Shown here one piece after another: positions 1-8,018 of a stretch of 64,000 bases of DNA; position 1 is the stretch's first letter; every line of letters starts with the position of its first letter. The notes beneath the pieces were generated by a model. It was not told the DNA's origin. It saw only the letters and a list, made by a program, of their open reading frames with translations, and ran no database searches. The position numbers and the translations under genes were made by a program. Source of the DNA: Bradyrhizobium sp. LHD-71 (lineage in GTDB: Bacteria; Pseudomonadota; Alphaproteobacteria; Rhizobiales; Xanthobacteraceae). Location of the stretch: NCBI RefSeq assembly GCF_031157255.1, contig NZ_JAVIFX010000006.1, positions 186,001-250,000 of the forward strand, in the 5' to 3' direction.

Positions 1-959
1 GTAAGCGTCGCACGCACATCGCCGACGATACCGAGATCGACGGGAGCGCGGCGACCGATATTTTCGGGACGAATGTCCACTTGCGCGATGCGTGCGTTGC
101 CTCCTTGCGGATAGAACTGGCGATAGGGAAAGTCGGTCCCCAACATCAAGAGGAGGTCGCAGTCGCGCATTGCATAATAGCCGGAAGAAAAGCCGATCAG
201 TCCGGTCATGCCGACATCGTAGGGATTATTCCATTCGACATGTTCTTTGCCGCGCAAAGCATGCACCATGGGCGCCTTGAGCCGCTCACCTAAGGCAAGG
301 AGCTCATCATGAGCCCCTTCACATCCCGAGCCGCACAGAATGGTGATGCGCTTTTCGCCATTGAGCAGGCCGGCCAGGCGCTCAAGGTCATTTCTTGACG
401 ACGCGACCACAGGCGGCCGCGCTGTCAATCCATCGATCTTCACGGGCGTGTCGACGGCATCTTGCAGCGCGACGTCGCCGGGCAGCACCAGCACGGAGAC
501 GCCGCGCTTGCCGGTCGCTTCACGCATCGCAATCTCGAGCGCGCGCGGCATCTGGTCCGGGCGCGACACCAGCTCGCAATAATGGCTGCATTCCTGAAAC
601 AGTGTTTGCGGATGCGTCTCCTGAAAATAATTGCTGCCGATCTCTGCCGACGGAATATGCGCGGCGATACCAAGGACGGGAACCCGCGAGCGGTGGCAAT
701 CGAACAGGCCATTGATGAGATGCAGATTGCCCGGACCGCAGCTTCCCGCGCAAACCGCGAGCTCGCCCGTCAGGTGTGCCTCGGCGCCGGCCGCAAAAGC
801 GGCAACCTCCTCGTGCCTGACATGAATCCACTCGATCCGTCCTTGACGGCGGATCGCATCCGTCAAGCCGTTGAGGCTGTCACCGACAATTCCATAGATG
901 CGTTTGACGCCGACTTGAGCGAGCGCTTCGATGAACTGCTCAGCAACACTTCGTGCCAT
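1..959 (-). CDS. poxB: Pyruvate dehydrogenase (quinone), PoxB type, N-terminal part
   Basis: Thiamine-diphosphate flavoenzyme that oxidatively decarboxylates pyruvate to acetate and CO2 and passes electrons to the quinone pool at the membrane. I translated the minus strand from the ATG at 959; it stays open to the window edge (319 codons of an expected ~570). Residues 1-170 are the ThDP-binding PYR domain, with catalytic Glu50 in [14 protein letters not shown] and the blocks [20 protein letters not shown] and SHYCELVS; from ~185 comes the FAD-type central domain ([25 protein letters not shown]). The likeness to E. coli PoxB is close throughout, which favours it over acetolactate synthase. An AGGG ribosome site lies just upstream. 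The C-terminal ThDP and lipid-binding parts lie beyond the edge. Whether the missing half is intact cannot be seen. Confidence 0.9.
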   Translation of the reverse strand, partial: MARSVAEQFIEALAQVGVKRIYGIVGDSLNGLTDAIRRQGRIEWIHVRHEEVAAFAAGAEAHLTGELAVCAGSCGPGNLHLINGLFDCHRSRVPVLGIAAHIPSAEIGSNYFQETHPQTLFQECSHYCELVSRPDQMPRALEIAMREATGKRGVSVLVLPGDVALQDAVDTPVKIDGLTARPPVVASSRNDLERLAGLLNGEKRITILCGSGCEGAHDELLALGERLKAPMVHALRGKEHVEWNNPYDVGMTGLIGFSSGYYAMRDCDLLLMLGTDFPYRQFYPQGGNARIAQVDIRPENIGRRAPVDLGIVGDVRATL

Positions 960-967
960 AGCGGGAT

Positions 968-1047
968 CCCTGCTTGTTTCGCCGTGTGTAGCGCTACACT
1001 TGCGATGATAATGATCGATTTCAACTATCGTTCGAAAACAAGCAGGG
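968..1047. promoter_or_regulatory. Nested dyads upstream of poxB
   Basis: A perfect 14-bp palindrome, GTGTAGCGCTACAC, lies at 986-999, about 27 bp upstream of the poxB start. It is enclosed by a longer inverted repeat: CCCTGCTTGTTTCG at 968-981 against CGAAAACAAGCAGGG at 1033-1047 (one extra A). Palindromes of this length in front of a start are typical operators of dimeric TetR/GntR-type regulators; no such regulator gene is visible here. The assignment as an operator is inference. Confidence 0.45.
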
Positions 1048-1112
1048 AAGACAGCGTGGATTCCGGGCCCTCTTGTCCGGCGCGAACAGAGAGCGGTTGG
1101 CTCACTTATGCG

Positions 1113-1757
1113 TCAGTTCACTTCTGCGCGACGATCCATCGGCTTGACGATCACCTTGGTGCCGATGCTGACGCGAGCATAGAGATCGGCCACGTCCTCG
1201 TTCGTCATGCGGATGCATCCTGACGAGACGCGACCGCCGATGCTGGATGGATTATTGGTGCCGTGAATGCGGTAGATGGTGCCGCCGAGATACATGGCGC
1301 GCGCACCGAGGGGGTTGCCGGGGCCGCCGGCCATGAAGCGCGGCAGATATGGTTGACGGGCGATCATTTCGGTCGGCGGCTGCCAGTCCGGCCATTCGGC
1401 CTTCTTCGAGATCGATTGAACGCCGGACCAAGTGAAGCCTTCGCGACCGACGCCGATGCCGTAACGGATCGCGCGGCCACCGCCCAGTACGTAGTAGAGA
1501 TACGTGTTGGGTGTATCGATGACGACGGTACCGGGCGCTTCGGAACCTTGGTAGGCGACGATCTGACGCTTGAAGCGCGCGGGCACTTGACTCGCGTCCG
1601 CGTCCTCCTCGACCTGTGGCAGCGGTTGCGGATAGCTGAACGGATGCAGCGGCGCGGAGTGTCCGGGCGCAGCCAGTGTCAGGGTGAGGGCGAATGCGCC
1701 GAGCGCTGCTGCGGCAGCCTGGTTCTTGCGTCCGAAAATGCGTGTGAGGTTGAACAT
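1113..1757 (-). CDS. L,D-transpeptidase (YkuD domain), secreted
   Basis: Periplasmic enzyme that forms 3-3 crosslinks in peptidoglycan or attaches proteins to it through an acyl-enzyme cysteine. The 214-residue protein starts at the ATG at 1757, which places a hydrophobic signal segment at residues ~14-35 ending near PGHSA. An upstream in-frame ATG at 1895 would bury that signal and is not preferred. The YkuD domain spans ~65-208; the catalytic block is His165 in YRIHGTN and Cys181 in SSGCIRM. The protein stands alone between poxB and a tiny membrane ORF on the same strand. Which crosslink it makes cannot be told from sequence. Confidence 0.9.
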   Translation of the reverse strand: MFNLTRIFGRKNQAAAAALGAFALTLTLAAPGHSAPLHPFSYPQPLPQVEEDADASQVPARFKRQIVAYQGSEAPGTVVIDTPNTYLYYVLGGGRAIRYGIGVGREGFTWSGVQSISKKAEWPDWQPPTEMIARQPYLPRFMAGGPGNPLGARAMYLGGTIYRIHGTNNPSSIGGRVSSGCIRMTNEDVADLYARVSIGTKVIVKPMDRRAEVN

Positions 1758-1977
1758 GGCCGAGTCCCTGTTTTGAGTGCCGTGCTCGCCTTTGCGGCGT
1801 GTCGTTGGACTCTCAATAGGGCGTCGCCGTTTCGCGATTTTTTCGTGTGCGCCGTAAAATGGTTTCGTCAGCGTGACGAAGTGTTTCGTGCACATGAAAA
1901 ATCCGGGCCTCGCGCTTCACGCGCGTCCCGGATCTGCAATTCGTGAGCTTCAGTCGCTGCTTATCGTCCGTTCAGCG

Positions 1978-2061
1978 TTAGATCATCCCAAGCACGATGG
2001 CGCAGACAAACGCGAACGCAGCATACGCGGCGACGACGTTGAGTTTCGCGACGAAATTCAT
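1978..2061 (-). CDS. Putative 27-residue membrane peptide
   Basis: ATG at 2061 is preceded by a GGGAG ribosome site about 9 bp upstream and opens a 27-codon frame ending TAA at 1978. After a short basic start (MNFVAK) it is one continuous hydrophobic stretch (AAYAAFAFVCAIVLGMI), long enough for a single membrane helix. It lies ~220 bp upstream of the L,D-transpeptidase on the same strand. Single-helix peptides of this kind occur in related genomes, but I cannot name a family with certainty. The ribosome site and clean hydrophobic pattern argue that it is real; the short length keeps confidence moderate. Confidence 0.45.
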   Translation of the reverse strand: MNFVAKLNVVAAYAAFAFVCAIVLGMI

Positions 2062-2280
2062 GGGAACTGCTCCCGGCTCGTGATGCTTGCTGGTCTCCTC
2101 TGCCTCTGCCTGAGACCCAAGGCTACCAGGGTGGAATCGGCCTAAAAGTCAGGGCCACTGCTCCATCCGCTCAAGAACGCGTGAACACGTTAATCGTTCC
2201 CGACCGGCCAACATGGTAAAAAATGAATGAAAACAACGTATTGACAGGTCCTTAAATAAATTTGCGCAAAACTGCGTGCC

Positions 2281-3570
2281 ATGACGCGCAGAGTTCCCTG
2301 GTATCTCGTTGGCTCGCTCGTCCTCGTATCGCTTGCAGGATGCGGCCGCGGTTTCTTCACCGTGGAGCGCGATGCATGGCGTGCCGAGGCGGAAGCCGCC
2401 TGTATGAAATCCGGCACGATCAAAGAGAGCGCGACTGTGGTCCGCGTCTCGCCGATTTCCGGCCCCGGCGCCTGCGGTGCGGAATTTCCGCTGAAAGTCG
2501 CCGCCCTCGGCAGCGCCGTCGCAATGAGCTACATGGGCGAGTTGCGCCCGCCGGGCCGCATCCCCAATGCGTCGAGCCAGCCGCGCTGGCCCATCAATCA
2601 GCAGCCCAATAACCGGCCGATGTACGGTTCCCAGCCGGTGGCGCCCTATCCGTCGCAGGCCGCCCGCGCTCCGTCCTACGATCCGCAGCCGCAGACCTAT
2701 CCGTCGCCGCAGGTGCCGATGTCGTTGCATGCGCCAGGCCAAGTACCGCCTGACGATGAAGACTCGGCAGCATTCGAGCACTCGCAGGGGGGCTATCCGC
2801 GCGGGCCCCGGCCGCCCTCGGAAGGTCAGCTCTATAGAGAGTCGCCGCGCCTCGGTGCGCCGACCAATGGCGCTCCGAGCGGTCCTTCGCCGCGCGAGCC
2901 ATATTCGAGCACGTCGCCCGCGCCGCCGCTGCCGCGGCTCGGGCCCGAGCGCAACGATCAGGTCGCCTCAATCGGACCGGTGGCGTTCAAGCCGGCCGCG
3001 ACGCTCGCCTGTCCGCTGGTGTCTGCGCTCGATCGCTGGATCATCGAGTCGGTTCAGCCGGCAGCACTGCGCTGGTTCAACCAGCCGGTCGCCGAGATCC
3101 GGCAGATCTCGGCCTATTCCTGTCGCGGCATGAACGGCAATTCCAATGCGCGCATCTCCGAGCACGCGTTCGGGAATGCGCTGGACATCTCGGCTTTCAC
3201 GCTTGCCGACGGACGGCGCATCTCGGTGAAGGACGGTTGGCGCGGGCTGCCGGAAGAGCAGGGTTTCCTGCGCGATATTCAGGGCGCCGCCTGCCAGATG
3301 TTCAACACGGTGCTCGCGCCCGGCTCGAACATCTATCACTACGACCATATCCATGTGGACCTGATGCGCCGCTCCTCCGGCCGCGCGATCTGCAATCCGG
3401 CGGCGGTATCCGGCGAACTGATCGCCGCGCGTGCGTCGGGCGGCCGCTACGTAGGACGTGATCCCGCTGTCACCGGCTCGATTGGCGCGAAACGACGCGC
3501 GCTGTCCTATCGCCCCAGCGCCGACGACGGCATTGAGGACGAGTCCCACATCAAGGACAACGGCCGGTAA
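2281..3570 (+). CDS. Extensin-like C-terminal domain lipoprotein
   Basis: The 429-residue protein begins with a lipoprotein signal (hydrophobic residues 8-18, lipobox LAGC with Cys21). A proline-, serine- and glutamine-rich disordered stretch (~85-235) follows, then an extensin-like C-terminal domain (~240-400). That domain shares its fold with VanY/MepA LAS peptidases: SEHAFGNALDIS supplies His295 and Asp302, and YHYDHIHVDL supplies His356/His358, the expected zinc positions. It is therefore probably an envelope-anchored peptidoglycan peptidase, though substrate and activity are unproven for this family. The proline-rich stretch would let it reach the wall from the membrane. No partner gene shares its strand nearby. 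Confidence 0.85.
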   Translation: MTRRVPWYLVGSLVLVSLAGCGRGFFTVERDAWRAEAEAACMKSGTIKESATVVRVSPISGPGACGAEFPLKVAALGSAVAMSYMGELRPPGRIPNASSQPRWPINQQPNNRPMYGSQPVAPYPSQAARAPSYDPQPQTYPSPQVPMSLHAPGQVPPDDEDSAAFEHSQGGYPRGPRPPSEGQLYRESPRLGAPTNGAPSGPSPREPYSSTSPAPPLPRLGPERNDQVASIGPVAFKPAATLACPLVSALDRWIIESVQPAALRWFNQPVAEIRQISAYSCRGMNGNSNARISEHAFGNALDISAFTLADGRRISVKDGWRGLPEEQGFLRDIQGAACQMFNTVLAPGSNIYHYDHIHVDLMRRSSGRAICNPAAVSGELIAARASGGRYVGRDPAVTGSIGAKRRALSYRPSADDGIEDESHIKDNGR

Positions 3571-3772
3571 GGCACGAGCGCCGCGGCCCCGCGCCACAAT
3601 CGAAAACAACTGGTCGGCGATTTCGAAACAAACGTGCGCCGAGACAGGTTCGCTGATGCGCTGTTGCATCGATTGCTATGCAAATGCGGTCGTCGACGAT
3701 CCGCGTGTTGCCAAATCGTCGACTCGGGCGTATCACCTTCGGCATTCCAGTAGTGAACCGAGGAGGACATGC
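3571..3772. other. Intergenic stretch with a dyad
   Basis: No gene is seen here. It holds a perfect 9-bp inverted repeat, GTCGACGAT at 3692-3700 and ATCGTCGAC at 3715-3723, with a 14-bp loop. The repeat lies ~50 bp before the strong ribosome site of the small ORF at 3773. It could be an operator or a weak transcript-end hairpin for the extensin-like gene; no T-tract follows it. Confidence 0.4.
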
Positions 3773-3868
3773 ATGATTTCGATGTATTTGCTTGTCGCTC
3801 CTTCGCGCGCGTCCGGTTTCGTATCCGGCCGCATGTCCGGTCTCTTGGACAGCAGCGCAGCCGCTTAG
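3773..3868 (+). CDS. Putative 31-residue small protein
   Basis: A near-consensus ribosome site, AGGAGG at 3761-3766, sits 6 bp before an ATG that opens a 31-codon frame (MISMYLLVAPSRASG...) ending TAG at 3868. Another ATG at 3769 in a different frame is too close to the ribosome site to be favoured. The peptide has a short hydrophobic start and no recognisable domain. It lies ~140 bp upstream of the ABC exporter on the same strand, so it could be a leader peptide or a free small protein. Function unknown; support comes from the ribosome site alone. Confidence 0.4.
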   Translation: MISMYLLVAPSRASGFVSGRMSGLLDSSAAA

Positions 3869-4011
3869 GCTTTCCGGTTCGTTTCGGTCGGGTCTGACGC
3901 CCCGACCTTCTTCCAAATCCAGAATTCTACTTTGGTGCCGTCGGGCGTGCGCGCCCTTTGGCGCCGCAATCGAATGGAGCCGGCTTGCGTTTGGCGCAGC
4001 CGGAACGTGTC

Positions 4012-5829
4012 ATGATCGATAAACGCAAAGACCGTCCCACTGCGATCCGCGCGGTGCTGCGGTTCATCTTCCGTCACTGGCGCAATCAGCCGTGGCTCGG
4101 CACGGGCATTTCGCTGGCGATCGTCGGCGCGACCGTCTCGGATGTGTTCATGCCGCTGTTCGCAGGCCGATTGGTCGACGCCATCGCGCTGGGCGCGACT
4201 GATTTCGAGGCCGGCAAGGCGGGCGCGATCACGGCCTTCGCCGCGATCATCGCGCTCGGCCTCGCGCAAGTGACACTTCGTCATCTCGGCTTCTGGGGCA
4301 TCGTGCCGTTCACGCTGCAAGTGATGTCGGATGTTTCGCGCGACGCGTTTCACGTTGTGCAGCGCTTCTCCACCGACTGGCACGCCAACAGTTTTGCCGG
4401 CTCGACGGTGCGCAAGATCACGCGCGCCATGTGGGCGGTGGATCTGCTCGACGACACGGTGCTGCTGGCGTTGCTGCCGTCGGTGGTGGTGCTGGCCGGC
4501 TCGACGATCCTGCTCGCCTTGCATTGGCCCGCGCTCGGCGCCGTGATCGCGGTCGGCGCGATCGCCTACATAGCGATGACGGTGTGGTTCTCGACCCAGT
4601 ACATCGCGCCGGCGGCGCGGCTGTCGAATGCGTGGGACACCAAGGTCGGCGGCACGCTCGCCGACGCCTTGACCTGCAATCCGGTGGTGAAATCGTTCGG
4701 CGCGGAAGAGCGCGAGGACGAGAGGCTCGGGCGTGTGATCGGCAAGTGGCGCAAGCGCGTGCGGCGCACGTGGATGCGCTACACCGCGACGAGCACGATC
4801 CAGCTCGTGGTGCTGCTCGGCGTGCGCACGTCCGTGGTCGGCGGCGCGCTGCTGCTGTGGATGGCCGGCAAGGCGACGCCGGGCGACGTGACCTATGTGC
4901 TGACGAGCTATTTCGTCATCCATGGGTACCTGCGCGACGTCGGCATGCACGTCAACAACCTGCAGCGCTCGGTGAACGATATGGAGGAGCTGGTGGCGAT
5001 CCATGACGAGGTGCCGGGCGTTCTCGATGCGAGCGATGCCAAGGTGCTCAGGGTCGCTGGCGGCAACATCCGGTTCGATCGCGTGACGTTCCACTACCGT
5101 GGACATCCGCTGCCGCTCTACCGCGACCTGTCGGTGGAGATCGCCGCCGGTGAGCGCGTCGGCCTGGTCGGACGCTCCGGGTCGGGCAAGACGACGTTCG
5201 TCAAGCTGATCCAGCGTCTCTATGACGTCACCGACGGGCAAATCCTGATTGACGGTCAGGACGTCTCGAAGGCGACGCAGGCCTCGCTCAGGCGGCAGAT
5301 CGCGATCGTGCAGCAGGAGCCGATCCTGTTCCATCGATCGCTTGCCGACAACATCGCCTATGGCCGACCCGGCGCTAGCTTTGCGGCGGTTGTCGAAGCG
5401 GCGCGGCTTGCCAACGCGCACGAGTTCATCGAGCGGCTGCCGAAGGGCTACGGCACGCTGGTCGGCGAACGCGGCGTGAAGCTCTCGGGCGGCGAGCGGC
5501 AGCGCGTCGCACTGGCGCGCGCGTTCCTGGCGGACGCGCCAATCCTGATCCTGGATGAGGCGACTTCCAGCCTCGATTCGGAATCCGAGGCGCTGATCCA
5601 GGAGGCGATGCAGCGGTTGATGCACGGGCGCACATCGATCGTGATCGCGCATCGGCTGTCGACCGTGCGCGCACTCGACCGCATCCTCGTGTTCGACCGC
5701 GGCCAGGTCGTTGAGGAGGGCACCCATCGCTCGCTCGTCGCCGCTGGCGGCATCTACCGCGGGCTGTTCGAGCGGCAGGTGGTGGAGCTCGGCGGCACAG
5801 AGCTCGATCGCGCGTCCGCGGCGGGTTGA
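4012..5829 (+). CDS. ABC exporter, fused permease and ATPase
   Basis: Half-transporter of 605 residues that would act as a homodimer in the inner membrane. The membrane domain (~25-310) has six predicted helices; the nucleotide-binding domain (~350-590) has every motif: Walker A GRSGSGKTT with Lys393, Q-loop QQEP, signature LSGGERQR, Walker B ILILDEATSSLD with Glu516, and H-loop AHRLST. This places it in the type IV exporter group (lipid A, peptide or drug exporters); the substrate cannot be deduced. I chose the ATG at 4012 rather than the in-frame ATG at 3958, because the family usually begins shortly before the first helix and the upstream codons look non-coding. It ends 22 bp before a strong palindrome. 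Confidence 0.92.
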   Translation: MIDKRKDRPTAIRAVLRFIFRHWRNQPWLGTGISLAIVGATVSDVFMPLFAGRLVDAIALGATDFEAGKAGAITAFAAIIALGLAQVTLRHLGFWGIVPFTLQVMSDVSRDAFHVVQRFSTDWHANSFAGSTVRKITRAMWAVDLLDDTVLLALLPSVVVLAGSTILLALHWPALGAVIAVGAIAYIAMTVWFSTQYIAPAARLSNAWDTKVGGTLADALTCNPVVKSFGAEEREDERLGRVIGKWRKRVRRTWMRYTATSTIQLVVLLGVRTSVVGGALLLWMAGKATPGDVTYVLTSYFVIHGYLRDVGMHVNNLQRSVNDMEELVAIHDEVPGVLDASDAKVLRVAGGNIRFDRVTFHYRGHPLPLYRDLSVEIAAGERVGLVGRSGSGKTTFVKLIQRLYDVTDGQILIDGQDVSKATQASLRRQIAIVQQEPILFHRSLADNIAYGRPGASFAAVVEAARLANAHEFIERLPKGYGTLVGERGVKLSGGERQRVALARAFLADAPILILDEATSSLDSESEALIQEAMQRLMHGRTSIVIAHRLSTVRALDRILVFDRGQVVEEGTHRSLVAAGGIYRGLFERQVVELGGTELDRASAAG

Positions 5830-5851
5830 GCTGCTCGCCGTCATTCCGACA

Positions 5852-5887
5852 CGTCGCATCAGGTCGGCTGGCCGACCTGATGCGACG
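5852..5887. promoter_or_regulatory. Perfect 17-bp inverted repeat
   Basis: CGTCGCATCAGGTCGGC (5852-5868) is followed, after a 2-bp spacer, by its exact reverse complement (5871-5887). It starts 22 bp after the ABC exporter stop and ends 53 bp before the thiolase-like start. There is no T-tract on either side, so it is not a classical intrinsic terminator. It may be an operator, a transcript-end stabilising hairpin or a short repeat element. Confidence 0.5.
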
Positions 5888-5940
5888 AACCCGGAAAGTC
5901 GATATGAGTGGTGCGAAAATAACGGAGCGGGGGGAACGGC

Positions 5941-7077
5941 ATGAGCTTCATCAGCGGCGTCGGACTGACGGCATATGGCAAGCATGAGGGCCGTTCGACG
6001 CTGGACCTGATGAGCGAAGCAGCGACGCTTGCGCTTGCGGACTCTGGCCTGAAGCGCAGTGAAATCGACGGCGTGCTGTGTGGCTACTCCACCACCATGC
6101 CGCACCTGATGCTCGCGACAGTGTTTGCCGAGCATTTCGGCATCCAGCCGAACTACGCGCATGCGATCCAGGTTGGCGGCGCGACCGGGCTGGCGATGGG
6201 CATGCTCGCGCACGAGCTTGTCGAGGCAGGCGTCACAAACAACGTGCTGGTAGTCGCCGGCGAGAACCGGCTGACCGGACAGGCGCGGGACTCGGCGATC
6301 CAGACGTTGGCGCAGGTTGGTCATCCCGAATTCGAGGTGCCGCTCGGGCCGACGATCCCGGCCTATTACGGCCTTGTAGCCTCGCGCTACATGCACGAGT
6401 TTGGCATCACCGAGGAGCAGCTTGCCGCGTTTGCGGTGCTGATGCGCAGGCACGCATGCCTGCATCCCGGCGCGCAATTTCACGACCCGATCATGATTGC
6501 CGACGTGATGGCGTCGCGTTCGATCGCGACGCCGCTGAAGCTGCTCGATTGCTGTCCGGTGTCGGACGGCGGCGCGGCCTTCATCGTCAGCCGCGAGCCG
6601 GTGAACGAGTTCGGCGTCCGCGTCATGGGTTGCGGGCAGGCGCACCGGCACCAGCACGTGACGCTTGCCGGTGACGTGACGCGGTACGGTGCGTCGGACG
6701 CCTGCGGTCGGGCGATGGCCGCCTCAGGCGTCGATCTCGGTGACGTCGACTATGCTGCGGTCTACGACAGCTTCACCATCACGCTTGCGATCCTGCTCGA
6801 AGAGATCGGTATCGCCAAGCGCGGCGAGGCGGCACTGATGGCGGCCAACGGCGAGTTCGAGATCACGGGAAGACTGCCGCTGAACACGCATGGCGGGCTG
6901 CTCTCCTACGGCCACTGCGGCACCGGCGGGGCGATGGCGCATGTGGTCGAGACGCATTTGCAGATGACCGGCCGGGCCGGGGTGCGCCAGGTGCGCGACG
7001 CGTCGCTCGCGCTTCTGCATGGCGACGGCGGGATTCTCTCGTCGCATGTCAGTATGTTTGTGGAGCGCGTGCGATGA
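5941..7077 (+). CDS. Thiolase-like (SCP-x/lipid-transfer type) acyl-CoA enzyme
   Basis: Thiolase-fold protein of 378 residues that would act on acyl-CoA thioesters. The N-terminal half carries the thiolase layout, but the segment that normally holds the nucleophilic cysteine reads IQVGGATGLAMGMLA, with no cysteine. The C-terminal half has GGLLSYGHCGTGGAM, matching the family's GH-x-G active-site loop. Cysteine-less thiolase homologues paired with DUF35 proteins are known in archaeal and actinobacterial pathways (for example the Ltp2 aldolases), so this may be a C-C lyase or condensing partner, not a true thiolase. Its last four bases overlap the DUF35 gene (ATGA), indicating translational coupling. 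The pathway is unknown. Confidence 0.8.
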   Translation: MSFISGVGLTAYGKHEGRSTLDLMSEAATLALADSGLKRSEIDGVLCGYSTTMPHLMLATVFAEHFGIQPNYAHAIQVGGATGLAMGMLAHELVEAGVTNNVLVVAGENRLTGQARDSAIQTLAQVGHPEFEVPLGPTIPAYYGLVASRYMHEFGITEEQLAAFAVLMRRHACLHPGAQFHDPIMIADVMASRSIATPLKLLDCCPVSDGGAAFIVSREPVNEFGVRVMGCGQAHRHQHVTLAGDVTRYGASDACGRAMAASGVDLGDVDYAAVYDSFTITLAILLEEIGIAKRGEAALMAANGEFEITGRLPLNTHGGLLSYGHCGTGGAMAHVVETHLQMTGRAGVRQVRDASLALLHGDGGILSSHVSMFVERVR

Positions 7078-7439
7078 GCGGTACATCAAAGCCGGTCGCC
7101 GACTGGACCAGCGGCGCCGAGTTGATCGCCTATCAGTCGTGCAGGGCGTGCAAACACATCTGGTATTTCCGCCGCGGCTTTTGCCCCGCGTGCGGCGCTG
7201 ACGATGTCGCTGATCTGAAGGCGTCGGGCGAGGGCACCGTTTTCGCGATCTCCATTGTCACACGCGCCGCGACGGCGGAAGCGCGGGCGCACGTTCCCTA
7301 CGCGGTCGTCCTCGTCGATGCCGCGGAGGGCTTCCGCATGATGGGCCACGGCGATCGTGACCTGAGGATCGCCGACAGGGTGAAAGCACGCTTCGAGAAG
7401 TTCACCGACCACATCGTGCCGTATTTCGCCAAGGTCTAG
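7074..7439 (+). CDS. DUF35 zinc-ribbon/OB-fold protein, partner of the thiolase-like protein
   Basis: Small 121-residue protein with an N-terminal rubredoxin-like zinc ribbon (Cys23, Cys26, Cys37, Cys40 in CRACK...CPAC) and a C-terminal OB-fold (~50-118). Proteins of this family (Zn-ribbon domain-containing OB-fold protein) form complexes with thiolase-like enzymes and are thought to bind or channel the CoA substrate. The 4-bp overlap with the preceding gene supports a one-to-one complex. A hairpin 32 bp downstream closes the transcript. The physical partner is inferred from gene order, not shown directly. Confidence 0.85.
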   Translation: MSGTSKPVADWTSGAELIAYQSCRACKHIWYFRRGFCPACGADDVADLKASGEGTVFAISIVTRAATAEARAHVPYAVVLVDAAEGFRMMGHGDRDLRIADRVKARFEKFTDHIVPYFAKV

Positions 7440-7470
7440 CACCTTGCAGCGCGCTGGATGGCAAACTGGC

Positions 7471-7502
7471 GAGGGGCCCGGCGTGTTCGCGCCGGACCCC
7501 TC
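7471..7502. terminator. Hairpin between DUF35 gene and RNase P RNA gene
   Basis: GAGGGGCCCGGCG and CGCCGGACCCCTC form a GC-rich stem with one C/A mismatch and a short loop. It sits between two converging transcription units, the thiolase-DUF35 pair (plus) and rnpB (minus), so it can serve both. T-tracts are poor on both sides. Confidence 0.6.
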
Positions 7503-7511
7503 GTTTGCAGC

Positions 7512-7953
7512 ATCAGCCAGCCTGTAAGCCGGGTTCTGTAGGGCACCGCCGCTTGCGCGGGCGGTACGTGACGGCCATTCCTCTGGGACAACGCTTGCGC
7601 GCCGTCTCAAGCAACCTACCCGAACGGCAAGGCCCGACATGCCTCACAGGCGTTCGCTTTCGCGAACCTCCTGCTGCGCCGTTCCTATTCGGTCTTGCTC
7701 CCGGTGGGGTTTGCCATGCCGTCGTCATTGCTGACCACGCGGTGCGCTCTTACCGCACCTTTTCACCCTTGCCGCACCAAATGGAGACCACGTGGCGAGG
7801 CGGTTCGTTCTCTGTGGCACTTTCCCTGAGATTGTTCCGGCTCGCGCCGCAACAGCCTCGCCGGACGTTATCCGGCACCGCTTGTCGATGGAGCCCGGAC
7901 TTTCCTCCCTCGCGGCCTTTCGGCACATGCGAGAGCGGCCGTCCGGCCGACTG
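7512..7953 (-). ncRNA. rnpB: RNase P RNA (type A)
   Basis: Catalytic RNA of the tRNA 5'-processing enzyme. On the minus strand the 5' end reads GTCGGCCGGACGGCCGC. It is followed by the conserved P4 half GAGGGAGGAAAGTCCGGGC near 7890-7910. The other conserved blocks are GGCAAACCCCACCGGGAGCA (near 7705-7725) and GGTAGGTTGCTTGAG, and the 3' end is GAACCCGGCTTACAGGCTGG (ending ~7512). This order matches bacterial type A RNase P RNA, and the ~440-nt length fits. The exact ends are estimated from the end helices. ORFs across this region on both strands are shadows. Confidence 0.95.
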
Positions 7954-8018
7954 ATATATCTCAGATGAGGCTCAGGCCTGCCGCCGTCAAGCAGTGTTGT
8001 GCATAAGGTGGTAAATGC

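Noticed and set aside
3865-6657. 930-codon open frame on the minus strand
   Set aside because: It runs antisense to the ABC exporter and thiolase-like gene, whose motifs are complete. Its composition is Arg/His/Asp-rich, as expected of a shadow frame in GC-rich DNA.
7505-7954. ORFs on both strands across 7.5-7.95 kb
   Set aside because: The region is the RNase P RNA gene.
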